Shown: positions 26,867-36,638, numbered from the stretch's first letter. The stretch: 64,000 nucleotides of DNA from Marinitoga aeolica (GCF_029910535.1 NZ_CP069362.1:434001-498000); one strand, 5' to 3'. Notes: generated from the sequence alone by a model not told the origin. Numbers and translations are program-made.

Positions 26867-27846
26867 TTTTTACCACCTCTTGTTGTACCAAAAATACGTG
26901 GTTTTGCGTATATATCAATCAATGGGACAAATGCGTTCATAATTAAGATTGAGAAAGATACACCTTCTGGATATCCTCCAAAAAGTCTGATTGTCATTGT
27001 AATTAATCCCAAACCTAACCCGAATATAATTTGACCTTTAACAGTCATAGGACTGGTTACCATATCTGTAGCCATGAATAAAGCACCTAACATTAATCCA
27101 CCTGCAAATAAGTGGAATAATGGTGATGCATATTTTGTTGGATCAGCTAAATAAAAAATTGATGAAATTACAAATACTGTTGAAATATAAGTTATAGGAA
27201 TCCAGATTTTTATTCTTCCCCTAAGAACTAAATATATAAAACCTATTATTAATGCCAATGCACTCACTTCACCTATAGAACCTGGTACTGTTCCTATAAA
27301 TAAAGTTTTTAAATTAATAGGATAATCTGGCCAATTAGCCAAAGTTGAAACACCTTTTTCCTTCAAAATAGCTAAAGGTGTAGCTGTTGTAATAGTATCA
27401 TATTTAAAATAAAATGGCCTATACCAAGTTGTCATAGCAACAGGGAAGGATATTAACATAAAAACCCTTCCAACTAATGCGGGATTAAATACATTTTTAC
27501 CTAAACCACCGTATACATGTTTTCCCAATACAATAGCAGCAAATGTTCCTATAAGAATTTGCCACCAATTTACTGCTAAACTCAGATTCATAGCCAATAA
27601 CAATCCTGTAACTGATGCACTAAAATCTGGTTTAAAATTCTTTTGCTTTCTTAAAACTTTCATTATGAATAATTCCATACCTTCTGCTAAAAGCATGGTG
27701 TAGAGCATGATCCAGAAAGCTCTCCATCCAAATACCCATGTAGAAACTATAAACGATGGTATGAGGGCGATTAATACATCTACCATCACAGCTCTTACGC
27801 TATCTTTAGATCTCAAATGTGGTGCAGCTGCAACATTCAACTTCAT
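26863..27846 (-). CDS. rnfD: Rnf complex subunit D
   Basis: RnfD is the large membrane subunit related to NqrB, and probably forms part of the ion channel. The 327-residue protein has about nine to ten membrane helices and begins with the family N-terminus LNVAAAPHLRSKDSVRAVM. The motif ATDMVTSPMT corresponds to the region where the second covalent FMN is bound through Thr. GKHVYGGLGKNVFNPALVGR is another conserved stretch. It overlaps rnfC and rnfG by four bases each. Confidence 0.95.
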   Translation of the reverse strand: MKLNVAAAPHLRSKDSVRAVMVDVLIALIPSFIVSTWVFGWRAFWIMLYTMLLAEGMELFIMKVLRKQKNFKPDFSASVTGLLLAMNLSLAVNWWQILIGTFAAIVLGKHVYGGLGKNVFNPALVGRVFMLISFPVAMTTWYRPFYFKYDTITTATPLAILKEKGVSTLANWPDYPINLKTLFIGTVPGSIGEVSALALIIGFIYLVLRGRIKIWIPITYISTVFVISSIFYLADPTKYASPLFHLFAGGLMLGALFMATDMVTSPMTVKGQIIFGLGLGLITMTIRLFGGYPEGVSFSILIMNAFVPLIDIYAKPRIFGTTRGGKK

Positions 27847-29171
27847 TTTTTTGCCCTCCCTTTTAAAGCTCTTGCTACCTTTTTGCCAGTTTTAAATGTT
27901 TTTACTAATTCAATCCCTGCAGGACATGCATAAGAACATGATCCACATTCTATACAATCCATTAATCCATATTCTAAAGCTTTGTCATATTCTCTCTTTT
28001 CTACTTGCATTTTTAATAAATATGGCATTAAATTTATTGGACATACCTGAACACATTTAGAACATCTAATACATGGATATAACTCTTTTTTAGGTGCTAC
28101 TTCCTTTGTCATTACAGTTAAAGCGTTATTCCCTTTAAATGTTGGCAATTCAATATTAGGTAGTGGTATTCCCATCATTGGACCACCATATAAAATTCTA
28201 TCTATTTTTTCTTCTTCAACTAATCCAACATGTTCTAACAAATCTTTCGCTAAAGTACCTATTCTGTATATAAAATTACCAGGATTTTTTACGCCTTCGC
28301 CTGTTAATGTAATACCTCTTTCTACTAAAGGTTTCCCTTTTTCAACAGCCTCATATATTGCATATGTTGTTGAAACATTAAAAACTATTGCTCCAACATC
28401 TAATGGTAATCCTCCAGATGGAACTTCTTTTTTTGTAACTGCATATATTAATTGCTTTTCTGCTCCTTGTGGATACTTTGTCTTTAACACTTTAACTTCT
28501 ATTGGTTCTCCAGATACAGCTTCTTTCATTTTTTCTATTGCATCTGGCTTGTTACTCTCAATACCAATATAAGCTTTTTTAACTCCTGTTGCATGCATAA
28601 TAATTTTTATACCTTTAACGATTTCTTTAGACCTTTCCAACATCATTCTATGGTCTATTGTGATATATGGTTCACATTCGGCAGCATTTATTATTAAATA
28701 TTCTGCTTTTTTACCCTCTGGAATTGACATTTTTACATGTGATGGAAACATAGCTCCACCCAAACCAACTATTCCAGCTTCTTTTACAATTTCAACTATT
28801 TCTTTTGGCGATTTTTTTGTATAATCACCATGATTTTGAATTAACTCCCATTCATCTTCTCCTGTTCTTTGAATAACGATTACATCATTTTTCATTCCTG
28901 TTGCTGCATTAGTCATCTTAGTGATTTCTACTACCTCACCAGTCACAGAAGAATGAATATTTGCGGAAATAAAACCATTTGCTTCTCCTATTTTTTGCCC
29001 GGTTTTTACCTTCTGACCAGGCTCTACTAAAATTTTTGCTGGTGCTCCTATGTGGTTTGTAGTATAAATATATACTTTTTCTGGCAATGGCAAAACCTTA
29101 ATTTCTTTATGTTCTGCCAATTCCTTCTTTTCAGGCGGATGAACTCCTCCCTTAAAAGTTAATAGAGCCAT
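27843..29171 (-). CDS. rnfC: Rnf complex subunit C (NADH-binding)
   Basis: RnfC holds the NAD(H) site with FMN and two [4Fe-4S] clusters and faces the cytoplasm. The protein (442 residues) begins MALLTFKGGVHPPEKKE, has the GLGGAMFPSHVKM nucleotide-binding stretch, and two cluster motifs: CIRCSKCVQVCP and CIECGSCSYACP. The start is the ATG at 29171 right behind GGAGGAAGGAA. The frame remains open 33 codons upstream, but that part overlaps the radical SAM gene and has no family similarity. It is the first rnf gene, 13 bases after the radical SAM gene. Confidence 0.96.
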   Translation of the reverse strand: MALLTFKGGVHPPEKKELAEHKEIKVLPLPEKVYIYTTNHIGAPAKILVEPGQKVKTGQKIGEANGFISANIHSSVTGEVVEITKMTNAATGMKNDVIVIQRTGEDEWELIQNHGDYTKKSPKEIVEIVKEAGIVGLGGAMFPSHVKMSIPEGKKAEYLIINAAECEPYITIDHRMMLERSKEIVKGIKIIMHATGVKKAYIGIESNKPDAIEKMKEAVSGEPIEVKVLKTKYPQGAEKQLIYAVTKKEVPSGGLPLDVGAIVFNVSTTYAIYEAVEKGKPLVERGITLTGEGVKNPGNFIYRIGTLAKDLLEHVGLVEEEKIDRILYGGPMMGIPLPNIELPTFKGNNALTVMTKEVAPKKELYPCIRCSKCVQVCPINLMPYLLKMQVEKREYDKALEYGLMDCIECGSCSYACPAGIELVKTFKTGKKVARALKGRAKK

Positions 29172-29184
29172 TTCCTTCCTCCTT

Positions 29185-30069
29185 TCAATATTTCCTCTTT
29201 TGTGGTACATTATATAATACTTTATTTGGTTTTTCATTATAATATGGTCTGGTGCAATAACTACATCCACTTGTTTTAATTGCTTCTTCCACCGATATTT
29301 CTACATCTGGTAATTTTATCAAAACACCATTAATAAAACCAAAATCATTTTTACTTACATCATATTTTTCTATTATTTCTCTTGCAAATTGTATCTTTCT
29401 GTACCTTTCCAATGAAGGAGGCTTCACATTTTCAAATTCCGTTCCTTTGATTGGTGTGAACGAAAATAAAGAAACTAAAATATTATACTTTTTCATTTCA
29501 AGCATTAAGTTTACCAATTCTTCATCAGTTTCACCCAAACCAACTATTATATGTGTTGTTATTTTACCTGGATATTTTTTTGAAGATTCTATTAAAATGC
29601 TAAAGAGAGAGTCAAAACTCCCCCCTCTTATTTTAGAAAATAATTCTTTACTTGCAGAATCTATTGATATCCCCAGATTATCTATATCATATTTAAATAT
29701 CTCATCTACTTCTTCCATATTTTTTGGTCGTAAGGATACCGCTTTTAAAACATTTAATCCTTTTATTTCACACAAAAAATTCTTTAAATTTTCAAAATAA
29801 TTTTCAGAGTTTACCACTTGAATGCAGAATCTCTTAAACGGGTTATTTTCTTTTACTTTTGACATAAATTCAATTAATGAATATTCTGGCCATTTAATTC
29901 TCGACAAGTAGTCCTTATCCGATTTAGCTTCTCTAGCTTGAGCACAAAAACTACAATTATATATGCACTTTTCTCCTAACATTAAATAAGCTGTTGGCAT
30001 TTCAAATTGAATTTTTCCCTTTTTAAGACCTAACAAAACAGCTGTCGCGTATGATAATTTAACTTTCAT
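29185..30069 (-). CDS. Radical SAM enzyme related to biotin/lipoate-type sulphur insertion enzymes
   Basis: The 294-residue protein carries the radical SAM cluster motif CxxxCxxC as CIYNCSFC (C35, C39, C42), followed by AQ as in BioB-like enzymes. A C-terminal pair GCSYCTRPYYNE (C269, C272) may bind a second metal centre. The general type matches COG2516-like biotin-synthase-related proteins; archaeal-type lipoyl synthases LipS1/LipS2 also belong to this broad group. The substrate cannot be assigned here. It lies directly before rnfC with a 13-base gap, so it is co-transcribed with the Rnf complex. That may or may not reflect function. Confidence 0.75.
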   Translation of the reverse strand: MKVKLSYATAVLLGLKKGKIQFEMPTAYLMLGEKCIYNCSFCAQAREAKSDKDYLSRIKWPEYSLIEFMSKVKENNPFKRFCIQVVNSENYFENLKNFLCEIKGLNVLKAVSLRPKNMEEVDEIFKYDIDNLGISIDSASKELFSKIRGGSFDSLFSILIESSKKYPGKITTHIIVGLGETDEELVNLMLEMKKYNILVSLFSFTPIKGTEFENVKPPSLERYRKIQFAREIIEKYDVSKNDFGFINGVLIKLPDVEISVEEAIKTSGCSYCTRPYYNEKPNKVLYNVPQKRKY

Positions 30070-30070
30070 T

Positions 30071-30334
30071 TTATTCCTCCTGAATAATAACCCCTTCTAT
30101 ATTATCATCAAAGGTAATTTTTATCAATGTTGCTGAATTAGTATTATAAATAATCTCCTCACTATAATTTTTATTATACAAACTATTTTCTATTTTATTT
30201 ATTTCTTCCAGATCTTTCTTAAATACATTTTTTCTATATATTGCATTTATATATAGATAATTTATCATAACTAAGTTAAATACAATACCTATAATTATTA
30301 AAGAAATTATTAAAATTAGGGAATGTATATTCAT
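30071..30334 (-). CDS. Small single-span membrane protein, unknown
   Basis: Unrecognised 87-residue protein with one N-terminal membrane helix (LILIISLIIIGIVFNLVMINY) and a charged tail of about 55 residues. The start is the ATG at 30334, seven bases after AGGAG, overlapping the previous stop as TAATG. A TTG six codons upstream is less likely. The exact overlap with the tail-anchored protein suggests that the two are made together and may interact in the membrane. Confidence 0.6.
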   Translation of the reverse strand: MNIHSLILIISLIIIGIVFNLVMINYLYINAIYRKNVFKKDLEEINKIENSLYNKNYSEEIIYNTNSATLIKITFDDNIEGVIIQEE

Positions 30335-31362
30335 TAAAATACTCCTAACCAAATTCCCAATAAGATTGCTCCTATTATTAATCCTATAGATAATCCAAAA
30401 ATAATTAATATATCACTACTTTTTACTTTATTTTCTGGAAGATTTGCCTCTCTTTTTAATCCTGCAATAGAATCTTTTAATATATCCCCTATTATTTTAT
30501 CTTCCGGAGGATTAAAATATTCTTCTCTTTTCCTATGCATTTCTTCTATTTTATTGGAATCTACCATCATTTTTAAATTTTTTGATATAACAGCTTTGCC
30601 TATAATACCACTTCCAAGATCCATTTTTATAAAATAATAATCAGTTCCAGGAATTAACTCTTTAGCTATTAATTTAGATTCTATTGGTAAAAGATTTTTC
30701 CCACTTTCATCAAATTTATCTGGATAAAGTTCTTTTAATCTATTTAAATTTGCGGGCTCTACTGGATCTATAATCAATGAATAAACCGGATCTCCAACAT
30801 CAAGATTATTTATAGTCATACCATTTAATGGATCTGAAAGGGGTAATACTTCAGGAGAGGATAATACGTCAACCCTATTTAGATAAGATTTTTCTTTTTC
30901 ACTAAAACTTCTATTTTGCGTCATCAACCATACTAAATCCTGATAAGTTAATTTTTCCGCAACTATTCTTAAATTAACTTCTCCTTCCCATTCCTCAAAG
31001 ATTTCAGATAATATAGCTTTTATTATAGCCACATCTGAGTCCCTTACGCCTAAAAACATTTTTGCATTTATTATTTCAGCACCATAACGTTTTATAGTAG
31101 ATTGAACAAAAGCTAAAAATTGTTTATTTAAATCTAATACAGTCGAATCTTTTATAGCTGTATAATATAATTCTTCTAATTTAGATTTATATTCAATATA
31201 AGACAAATTTATATCTGGTAATTCAAATTTTGGGAGTTTTGATTTAGGTATAGATAAAACTTTATATTCAGGAGTTCCTTTTTGTTTTCCAAACATGTAA
31301 CCTACTATTACTTCAGCTGTTAATGAAGATGTTGCAAAAAACTTCACAGCATAAAAATCCAT
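30334..31362 (-). CDS. Tail-anchored protein of unknown function
   Basis: I do not recognise a known domain in this 342-residue protein. It is mainly soluble and rich in charged residues, with a single C-terminal membrane helix (about residues 320-341: ILIIFGLSIGLIIGAILLGI). It has no signal peptide, so the bulk should lie in the cytoplasm, fixed to the membrane by its end. The middle contains SDPLNGMTINNLDVGDPVYS and GTDYYFIKMDLGSG, which look like beta-rich modules. It may be a lineage-specific family. Gene position is between glgC and the radical SAM/rnf genes, coupled to a small membrane protein. Confidence 0.6.
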   Translation of the reverse strand: MDFYAVKFFATSSLTAEVIVGYMFGKQKGTPEYKVLSIPKSKLPKFELPDINLSYIEYKSKLEELYYTAIKDSTVLDLNKQFLAFVQSTIKRYGAEIINAKMFLGVRDSDVAIIKAILSEIFEEWEGEVNLRIVAEKLTYQDLVWLMTQNRSFSEKEKSYLNRVDVLSSPEVLPLSDPLNGMTINNLDVGDPVYSLIIDPVEPANLNRLKELYPDKFDESGKNLLPIESKLIAKELIPGTDYYFIKMDLGSGIIGKAVISKNLKMMVDSNKIEEMHRKREEYFNPPEDKIIGDILKDSIAGLKREANLPENKVKSSDILIIFGLSIGLIIGAILLGIWLGVF

Positions 31363-31374
31363 TGTTCCGCCTCC

Positions 31375-32619
31375 CTAAATTATATACCCTCCAGAAGGTA
31401 TATCACCTGTAAACTCTCTTATATAATTTCCTATAATGACATTTTTCCCAATATTTATATTTGACGGAATTTTCACATTAAATCCTATTAAAGTTATCTC
31501 AGTATTATAAACCTTTTTATTAAACTCGTTTTCTTTAAATTCCCCTACTCCTATTTTTACATTTTCACCAATTTCAGTATTTTCACAAATTATAGCTTTA
31601 TCAATATATGTTCCTTTTCTTATTACTGCCTTATTCATTATTACTGAATCTTTAATAATCGCTCCTTCTTCCACAACTACGCCCTGAAACAATACAGAGT
31701 TATAGACTTCCCCATATATTTCACAACCTTCACTAATTAAAGACCCGGATAAATTTGCTTCTTTTGATATAAAGGCTGGCGGTAATTCTTCTGATTGGGT
31801 ATATATTTTCCAATTTACATCATGTATATTTAACATAGGCATTGGACCTAATAACTCAAGATTAGACTCCCAATAAGATTGTAATGTCCCAACATCTCTC
31901 CAATATCCTTCATAATTAAATGCATATAATTTATTTTTATTCTCTAACATTTTTGGAATAATATTCTTTCCAAAATCATGTTCAGAATTAGGATCTCTCG
32001 AATCTTCAATCAATAATTTTTTTAAAATTGGCCATGTGTATACATAAATACCCAAAGAAGCCAGGTTCCCTCTCGGTTCTGAAGGTTTTTCCTGAAATTC
32101 CATTATTTCACCAAAAGAATCTGTAACCATAATACCAAACCTATATGCTTCGCTTATTGGCACTTCCATACAGGCTATAGTAGCGTCTGCACCTTTTTCT
32201 ATATGATAATCTATCATTTCATTATAATCCATTTTATATATATGATCACCAGACAATATTACAACAAAATCCGGATCATAACTATCAATATATTCTATAT
32301 TTTGATAAATAGCATCTGCTGTTCCTTTATACCACGATTGATCGGTATTGCTTACATATGGAGGTAGAATAGTTAATCCTCCAGATTTTATATCAAGATC
32401 CCATGGTTTACCTATACCAAGATGTTTATTTAATACATGTGGTCTATACTGAGTTAAGACTCCTACATTATATATTCCTGAATTAACACAATTACTCAAA
32501 GCAAAATCTATTATTCTGTACTTACCGCCATACGGAACTGCCGGTTTTGCAAGATATTCAGTAATAGCTCCAAGTCTGGTTCCCTGACCGCCTGCTAATA
32601 TTAAAGCTACAACATTCAT
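31375..32619 (-). CDS. glgC: Glucose-1-phosphate adenylyltransferase, catalytic subunit
   Basis: GlgC makes ADP-glucose from glucose-1-phosphate and ATP, the committed step of glycogen synthesis. The 414-residue protein has the nucleotide loop GGQGTRL (10-16), the conserved [19 protein letters not shown] and [11 protein letters not shown] blocks, and a C-terminal left-handed beta-helix with hexapeptide repeats. The start is the second ATG (MNVVAL), six bases after a GGGGGG site; the first ATG touches that site. Upstream glgD ends 11 bases away. Its very G-rich ribosome binding site is a candidate target of the C-rich small RNA. Confidence 0.95.
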   Translation of the reverse strand: MNVVALILAGGQGTRLGAITEYLAKPAVPYGGKYRIIDFALSNCVNSGIYNVGVLTQYRPHVLNKHLGIGKPWDLDIKSGGLTILPPYVSNTDQSWYKGTADAIYQNIEYIDSYDPDFVVILSGDHIYKMDYNEMIDYHIEKGADATIACMEVPISEAYRFGIMVTDSFGEIMEFQEKPSEPRGNLASLGIYVYTWPILKKLLIEDSRDPNSEHDFGKNIIPKMLENKNKLYAFNYEGYWRDVGTLQSYWESNLELLGPMPMLNIHDVNWKIYTQSEELPPAFISKEANLSGSLISEGCEIYGEVYNSVLFQGVVVEEGAIIKDSVIMNKAVIRKGTYIDKAIICENTEIGENVKIGVGEFKENEFNKKVYNTEITLIGFNVKIPSNINIGKNVIIGNYIREFTGDIPSGGYII

Positions 32620-32630
32620 TTTCATCCCCC

Positions 32631-33743
32631 CTATATAATCGTGCCTTTTTCTACTACTAATATTTTATCTTCACCTATAACTTTTTTCCCTTCTCTAATT
32701 TTACAATCTTTATCTATAACAGCATTTTTTATAACACTTCCTTCAGATATAATAGTATCCTGTAATATTATCGAATTTTCAACAATAGCCCCTGCTTTTA
32801 TTCTTACACCTCTGGAAACTATAGAATTTTTTACAGTTCCATTTATTATCGTACCATCAGCAACAAATGCATTTTGAATATTCGCATTAATATTAATTTT
32901 AGGTGGCGCATAATCTTTTAATTTAGTATATATTTTGTTTGAATAAAATAATTCTTTTCTTACTTCATCTTTAAGAATATCCATATTTGTATTGTAATAT
33001 GCTTTTATTGATTTTTTTATGTTTGACCAATACCCATCAAAATTATATGAAAAAACTCTTAATTTTTTCAAATTAGGCTGTATAATATCACTTACAATGT
33101 CTTTGCCACCATTAGGTATTGATGTATATAGTAATTCTATTAATAATGCTTTGTTTATAAAATATACTCCCAATGATATCCTATTAGATATTGTTTCCGT
33201 TGGTTTTTCATGAAATTCTAAAATTCTTCCATTTTCATCTGTCACTACCTGACCATATGTATTAATAAGTTCGTCATTAGTACACTCTTTGGTTAAAATA
33301 GTAATATCTGCAGCATTTAACAAATGATAATGATATAATTTTGTAAAATCAAAATTATATATATGATCTCCTGATCCAATTAAAACAAAATCTTCATCGC
33401 CTCTTCTTAACAATGTCATATTTTGAAATATTGCATCAGCAGTTCCTTTATAAACAGGTATTTCTTCTTTATTTTTAAAATATGGCTGCAATATAAATAA
33501 TCCACCTGTTTTTCTGTCCAGATCCCATTCTTTACCACTTCCAAGATGATCCATTAAACTTCTTGGATAATACTGAGTTAGTACTCCTACTTTTTTTATT
33601 TTAGAATTCACAAAATTACTCAATGTAAAATCTATAGCCCTGTATTTACCAAAAATAGGTACTGCTGCACTTGCTCTTTTCTTGGTTAACTCTTTAATAC
33701 CGCTTGTAGATGAACCAGCTAAAATTAAACCTAAAACTTTCAT
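32631..33743 (-). CDS. glgD: Glucose-1-phosphate adenylyltransferase, GlgD regulatory subunit
   Basis: The 370-residue protein is a GlgC homologue in which the catalytic loop GGxGTRL is replaced by [11 protein letters not shown], as is typical for GlgD, the non-catalytic partner known from Firmicutes and Thermotogae. [22 protein letters not shown] and [10 protein letters not shown] keep the fold. The C-terminal beta-helix is shorter than in GlgC. In known systems GlgC/GlgD heterotetramers have altered control and higher activity. The ATG lies behind AAGGGGGATTGATAA, which lies within the end of the preceding gene. Confidence 0.92.
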   Translation of the reverse strand: MKVLGLILAGSSTSGIKELTKKRASAAVPIFGKYRAIDFTLSNFVNSKIKKVGVLTQYYPRSLMDHLGSGKEWDLDRKTGGLFILQPYFKNKEEIPVYKGTADAIFQNMTLLRRGDEDFVLIGSGDHIYNFDFTKLYHYHLLNAADITILTKECTNDELINTYGQVVTDENGRILEFHEKPTETISNRISLGVYFINKALLIELLYTSIPNGGKDIVSDIIQPNLKKLRVFSYNFDGYWSNIKKSIKAYYNTNMDILKDEVRKELFYSNKIYTKLKDYAPPKININANIQNAFVADGTIINGTVKNSIVSRGVRIKAGAIVENSIILQDTIISEGSVIKNAVIDKDCKIREGKKVIGEDKILVVEKGTII

Positions 33744-33747
33744 TTTA

Positions 33748-34398
33748 TCAATCCCCCTTAAGAGTCAAAAGAAATTCTTTTTCAAGTTGAAACAATTTAT
33801 CCTTATCTTTATCAGATATTTCAGGATACAAATAAGTATAATCTTTTCCAAAAATTTTTAAAAATTTAGCTAAAATATTTTTTTTAAATTTCGGATATTC
33901 GAATAATATTCTTATATTTTTCAACATTTTTTCATATGCATATTTATAACTAATTCCTTTCACACCAAATTCCTTCTCCAACATCAAATCAAAGTTTTTT
34001 GATATCTTTTCTATATTATTTACTTTTAATATTTTCCACCATTTATTTTCAATAAAATGTGTCCCTAAAAAGCGTAAGGACAAAATCTCATCAAAATTAT
34101 ATTCAAATTTGGTGTGTAATATAGACTCAGAATAATAAGAATTAATTATATGATGTAATTTTTCATCTAATTCCATGTGAGAAATAAACCCATAATAAAA
34201 ATTCTCAGGAAAATTTTTCATTAATTCCCTATAATCATCTGAATTTAATTTATGCAGTTCATCACCTATTCTCTTATATTTCCCTTCATTTGCATAAAAA
34301 AATACATCTGGCCCCTGTGCCCCTAAATATAATTCAGGACCCCATATTTTTTGTGAATATTTCATAGAATATAGTATATGAGCCAATATACTGGGCAT
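33748..34398 (-). CDS. Zinc-dependent phospholipase C-like protein
   Basis: The 216-residue protein begins MPSILAHILYSM and has LGAQGPDVFFYA, then GDELHK and ISHMELDEKLHHII. This set of His and Asp residues in this order matches the zinc-dependent phospholipase C family (Zn_dep_PLPC-like domain) found in many bacteria. No signal peptide is visible, unlike secreted clostridial enzymes, so it probably acts inside the cell and its substrate is unknown. It lies between the RNA methyltransferase and glgD; its end contains the ribosome binding site of glgD. Confidence 0.65.
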   Translation of the reverse strand: MPSILAHILYSMKYSQKIWGPELYLGAQGPDVFFYANEGKYKRIGDELHKLNSDDYRELMKNFPENFYYGFISHMELDEKLHHIINSYYSESILHTKFEYNFDEILSLRFLGTHFIENKWWKILKVNNIEKISKNFDLMLEKEFGVKGISYKYAYEKMLKNIRILFEYPKFKKNILAKFLKIFGKDYTYLYPEISDKDKDKLFQLEKEFLLTLKGD

Positions 34399-34402
34399 CT
34401 TC

Positions 34403-35569
34403 TCACCTCAGAACTCTTATCCATAAACATTTTAAATACAAACTTTCTGGTATTTGAATTATCCAGGGGTGGTCGTTTGATTGAGTAATAATATCAATAT
34501 TTTGTAACCTGATACCTTGATTTTCAACGCTCCTTCTTAATGATTCAATTAATAATGATATATCTGCTTGATAGGCGCAACTACATAAACTTAAAATTCC
34601 ATAATCTTTTAATCTTTTTATTCCCAGTTCTGATATTTTTTTAAAAATTTGAACACCTTTAAATCTCTCTGTTTTCTTTTTTATTAATGATGGAGGATCT
34701 AACATCATCAAATTAAAAGTTTCTTTTGTTTCTAAAAGAAAATGTTCGACATCATCAAATATTATTTCTATTTTATCTTCTATATGATTTATTTTTGCGT
34801 TTTCTTTCAATAACTCAAGGGCATACTCATCTTTATCTACCGCAATGACTTTTTTTGCACCATATTTTGCCATATTTAATGCAAATCCACCAGTATATGA
34901 ATAAGCATCTAAACCTATTGAATCTTTAGAAAACTGCCTTATATAAACTCTATTTTTCCTTTGATCAAAGAAAAAACCCGTTTTTTGACCATTTTTTATA
35001 TCAACTACATATTTTATTCCTTCCTCTTCAATAATAAAATTATCAGGTGGATTTTCTCCCCATAGCAATCCAACATTTCTCTCAAGATTTTCTTTTGATG
35101 TAGTTTCAAAATCACTTCTTTCATAAATACCTTTTATTTCTTTATTAAATACTTTCAATAATGCACTTATTATTTCATTTTTCTTATTTTCTACTCCTTT
35201 ATTTCGAAATTGAATAACCAAAAAATTTTCATATTTATCTATAATTAATCCCGGGACACCATCAGCTTCTGCGTGAAAAAAACGATATGAATTTCCAAAT
35301 CCCTTTCTTAAATTCAAAGATTTTATAAATTTTTTATAAAAAAATCCTTCATTTATTTCTTCATCACTCAAAGATAGAACTTTTACAGAAATATTTGATG
35401 ATTTTGAAAATATGCCTTTACCTAGAAATTCAAAATTATAGGAAAATACATTACAAATTTCACCATCTTTTTTTTCTCCGGTGATTTCTGCAATTTCATC
35501 TTTAAATATCCATAAATATCCATTTTTTATTTTTTTTTCCTTACCTTTTTTTAATTTTATAATTATCAT
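34403..35569 (-). CDS. Class I SAM-dependent rRNA methyltransferase (RlmI-like)
   Basis: The 388-residue protein has an N-terminal PUA-like domain (KLKKGKEKKIKNGYLWIFKDEI), a middle domain and a C-terminal Rossmann methyltransferase. Motifs include NGQKTGFFFDQRKNR, GLDAYSYTGGFALNMAKYGA for SAM binding, LMMLDPPSL and LCSCAYQ. This pattern is that of RlmI, which makes 5-methylcytosine at position 1962 of 23S rRNA in E. coli. The substrate position in this organism is inferred from family only. It overlaps the end of ndk by four bases. Confidence 0.88.
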   Translation of the reverse strand: MIIIKLKKGKEKKIKNGYLWIFKDEIAEITGEKKDGEICNVFSYNFEFLGKGIFSKSSNISVKVLSLSDEEINEGFFYKKFIKSLNLRKGFGNSYRFFHAEADGVPGLIIDKYENFLVIQFRNKGVENKKNEIISALLKVFNKEIKGIYERSDFETTSKENLERNVGLLWGENPPDNFIIEEEGIKYVVDIKNGQKTGFFFDQRKNRVYIRQFSKDSIGLDAYSYTGGFALNMAKYGAKKVIAVDKDEYALELLKENAKINHIEDKIEIIFDDVEHFLLETKETFNLMMLDPPSLIKKKTERFKGVQIFKKISELGIKRLKDYGILSLCSCAYQADISLLIESLRRSVENQGIRLQNIDIITQSNDHPWIIQIPESLYLKCLWIRVLR

Positions 35570-36009
35570 AAGTCGTGTTGCACATCCAATTTATAATTTA
35601 ATATTTCATCTTCACTAAAGAATATTTTCATCTCTTTTTCGGCATTTTCATGAGAATCTGAAGCATGCACTATATTTTTTGTTACACTCATTCCAAATTC
35701 ACCACGTATACTACCCGGAGAAGCTTTTAAAGGATCTGTATTGCCTATAATATGTCTTACCATTTCGACTACTCTTGGCCCTTCCAAAACCATCACAACT
35801 ACAGGACCTGATAACACAAATTCTATTAATTCATTATAAAATGGTTTTCCTTCGTGTTCTTTATATAGCCTTTCTGCCTGTTCTTTTGTAGCGTTTATCA
35901 TTTTCATTGCAATAATTTTTATACCTCTTCTTTCCAATCTACTTATTACTTCCCCTACTAATCCTCTTCTTACAGTATTTGGTTTTAAAAACAAAAATTC
36001 TCTTTCCAT
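35566..36009 (-). CDS. ndk: Nucleoside diphosphate kinase
   Basis: Ndk balances nucleoside triphosphate pools by phosphate transfer through a His intermediate. The 147-residue protein has the active-site block NIVHASDS with His115, the N-terminal EREFLFLKPNTVRRGLVGE with a substrate-binding Lys, and RGEFG. Length is normal. It overlaps the ABC ATPase stop by one base and the methyltransferase start by four bases. Its ribosome binding site (AAAGGGGGAA) is one of the G-rich sites in the window. Confidence 0.97.
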   Translation of the reverse strand: MEREFLFLKPNTVRRGLVGEVISRLERRGIKIIAMKMINATKEQAERLYKEHEGKPFYNELIEFVLSGPVVVMVLEGPRVVEMVRHIIGNTDPLKASPGSIRGEFGMSVTKNIVHASDSHENAEKEMKIFFSEDEILNYKLDVQHDL

Positions 36010-36638
36010 TAGAATTCCCCCTTTACTAATCCGTCTTCTAATAAGATTTTTTTATCACAAAAATCTATTAATTCTTTTTCATGTGAAACCACAACTATTG
36101 TTTTATTATATTGAATAAGATCCTTAAATAACTTAAATACAATTATTTTGTTTTCCATATCAAGGCTGCCTGTCGGCTCATCTGCAAGAATAAGTTTTAT
36201 ATTTCCAACTACTGCTCTTAATATACTCGCACGCTGCTTTTCTCCTCCAGATAACTCTCCAGGATATTTATCCATTATTTTACTTATTCCTAATATTTCT
36301 GCAAACTCTCTTATTTCTTTTAAATTTTCTTCTCCTTCTCTAATATATTGAGCTAATTTTGCATTTTCTAAAATTGTTAGTTCATTTATTAAATTAAAAA
36401 ACTGAAATACAAAGCCTATATGTTTTTTTATATCTTTATTAAAAGCATACATGATCTTTCCCGACGATGGTTTTAATATTTTTCCCATTAAAAAAAGCAA
36501 TGTGCTTTTCCCACTTCCAGAATGGCCATATATCCCATAATATTTATTTCTTTCTATTTTTAAATTTATGTTTTTTAAAACATTTGTTTTTCTATCGTAA
36601 GAAAAATATAAATTTTCTATTTCAATTAAACTATTCAT
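36009..36638 (-). CDS. ABC transporter ATP-binding protein (LolD/MacB type)
   Basis: The 209-residue protein has Walker A GHSGSGKST, the Q-loop FVFQFF, signature LSGGEKQR, Walker B LILADEPTGSLD and a switch His in VVVSHE. This is the short ATPase type that works with FtsX-domain permeases such as LolCDE or MacB. Here the preceding gene encodes exactly such a permease, overlapping by eight bases. Together they are expected to move lipoproteins, peptides or other envelope substrates rather than import solutes. Confidence 0.92.
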   Translation of the reverse strand: MNSLIEIENLYFSYDRKTNVLKNINLKIERNKYYGIYGHSGSGKSTLLFLMGKILKPSSGKIMYAFNKDIKKHIGFVFQFFNLINELTILENAKLAQYIREGEENLKEIREFAEILGISKIMDKYPGELSGGEKQRASILRAVVGNIKLILADEPTGSLDMENKIIVFKLFKDLIQYNKTIVVVSHEKELIDFCDKKILLEDGLVKGEF

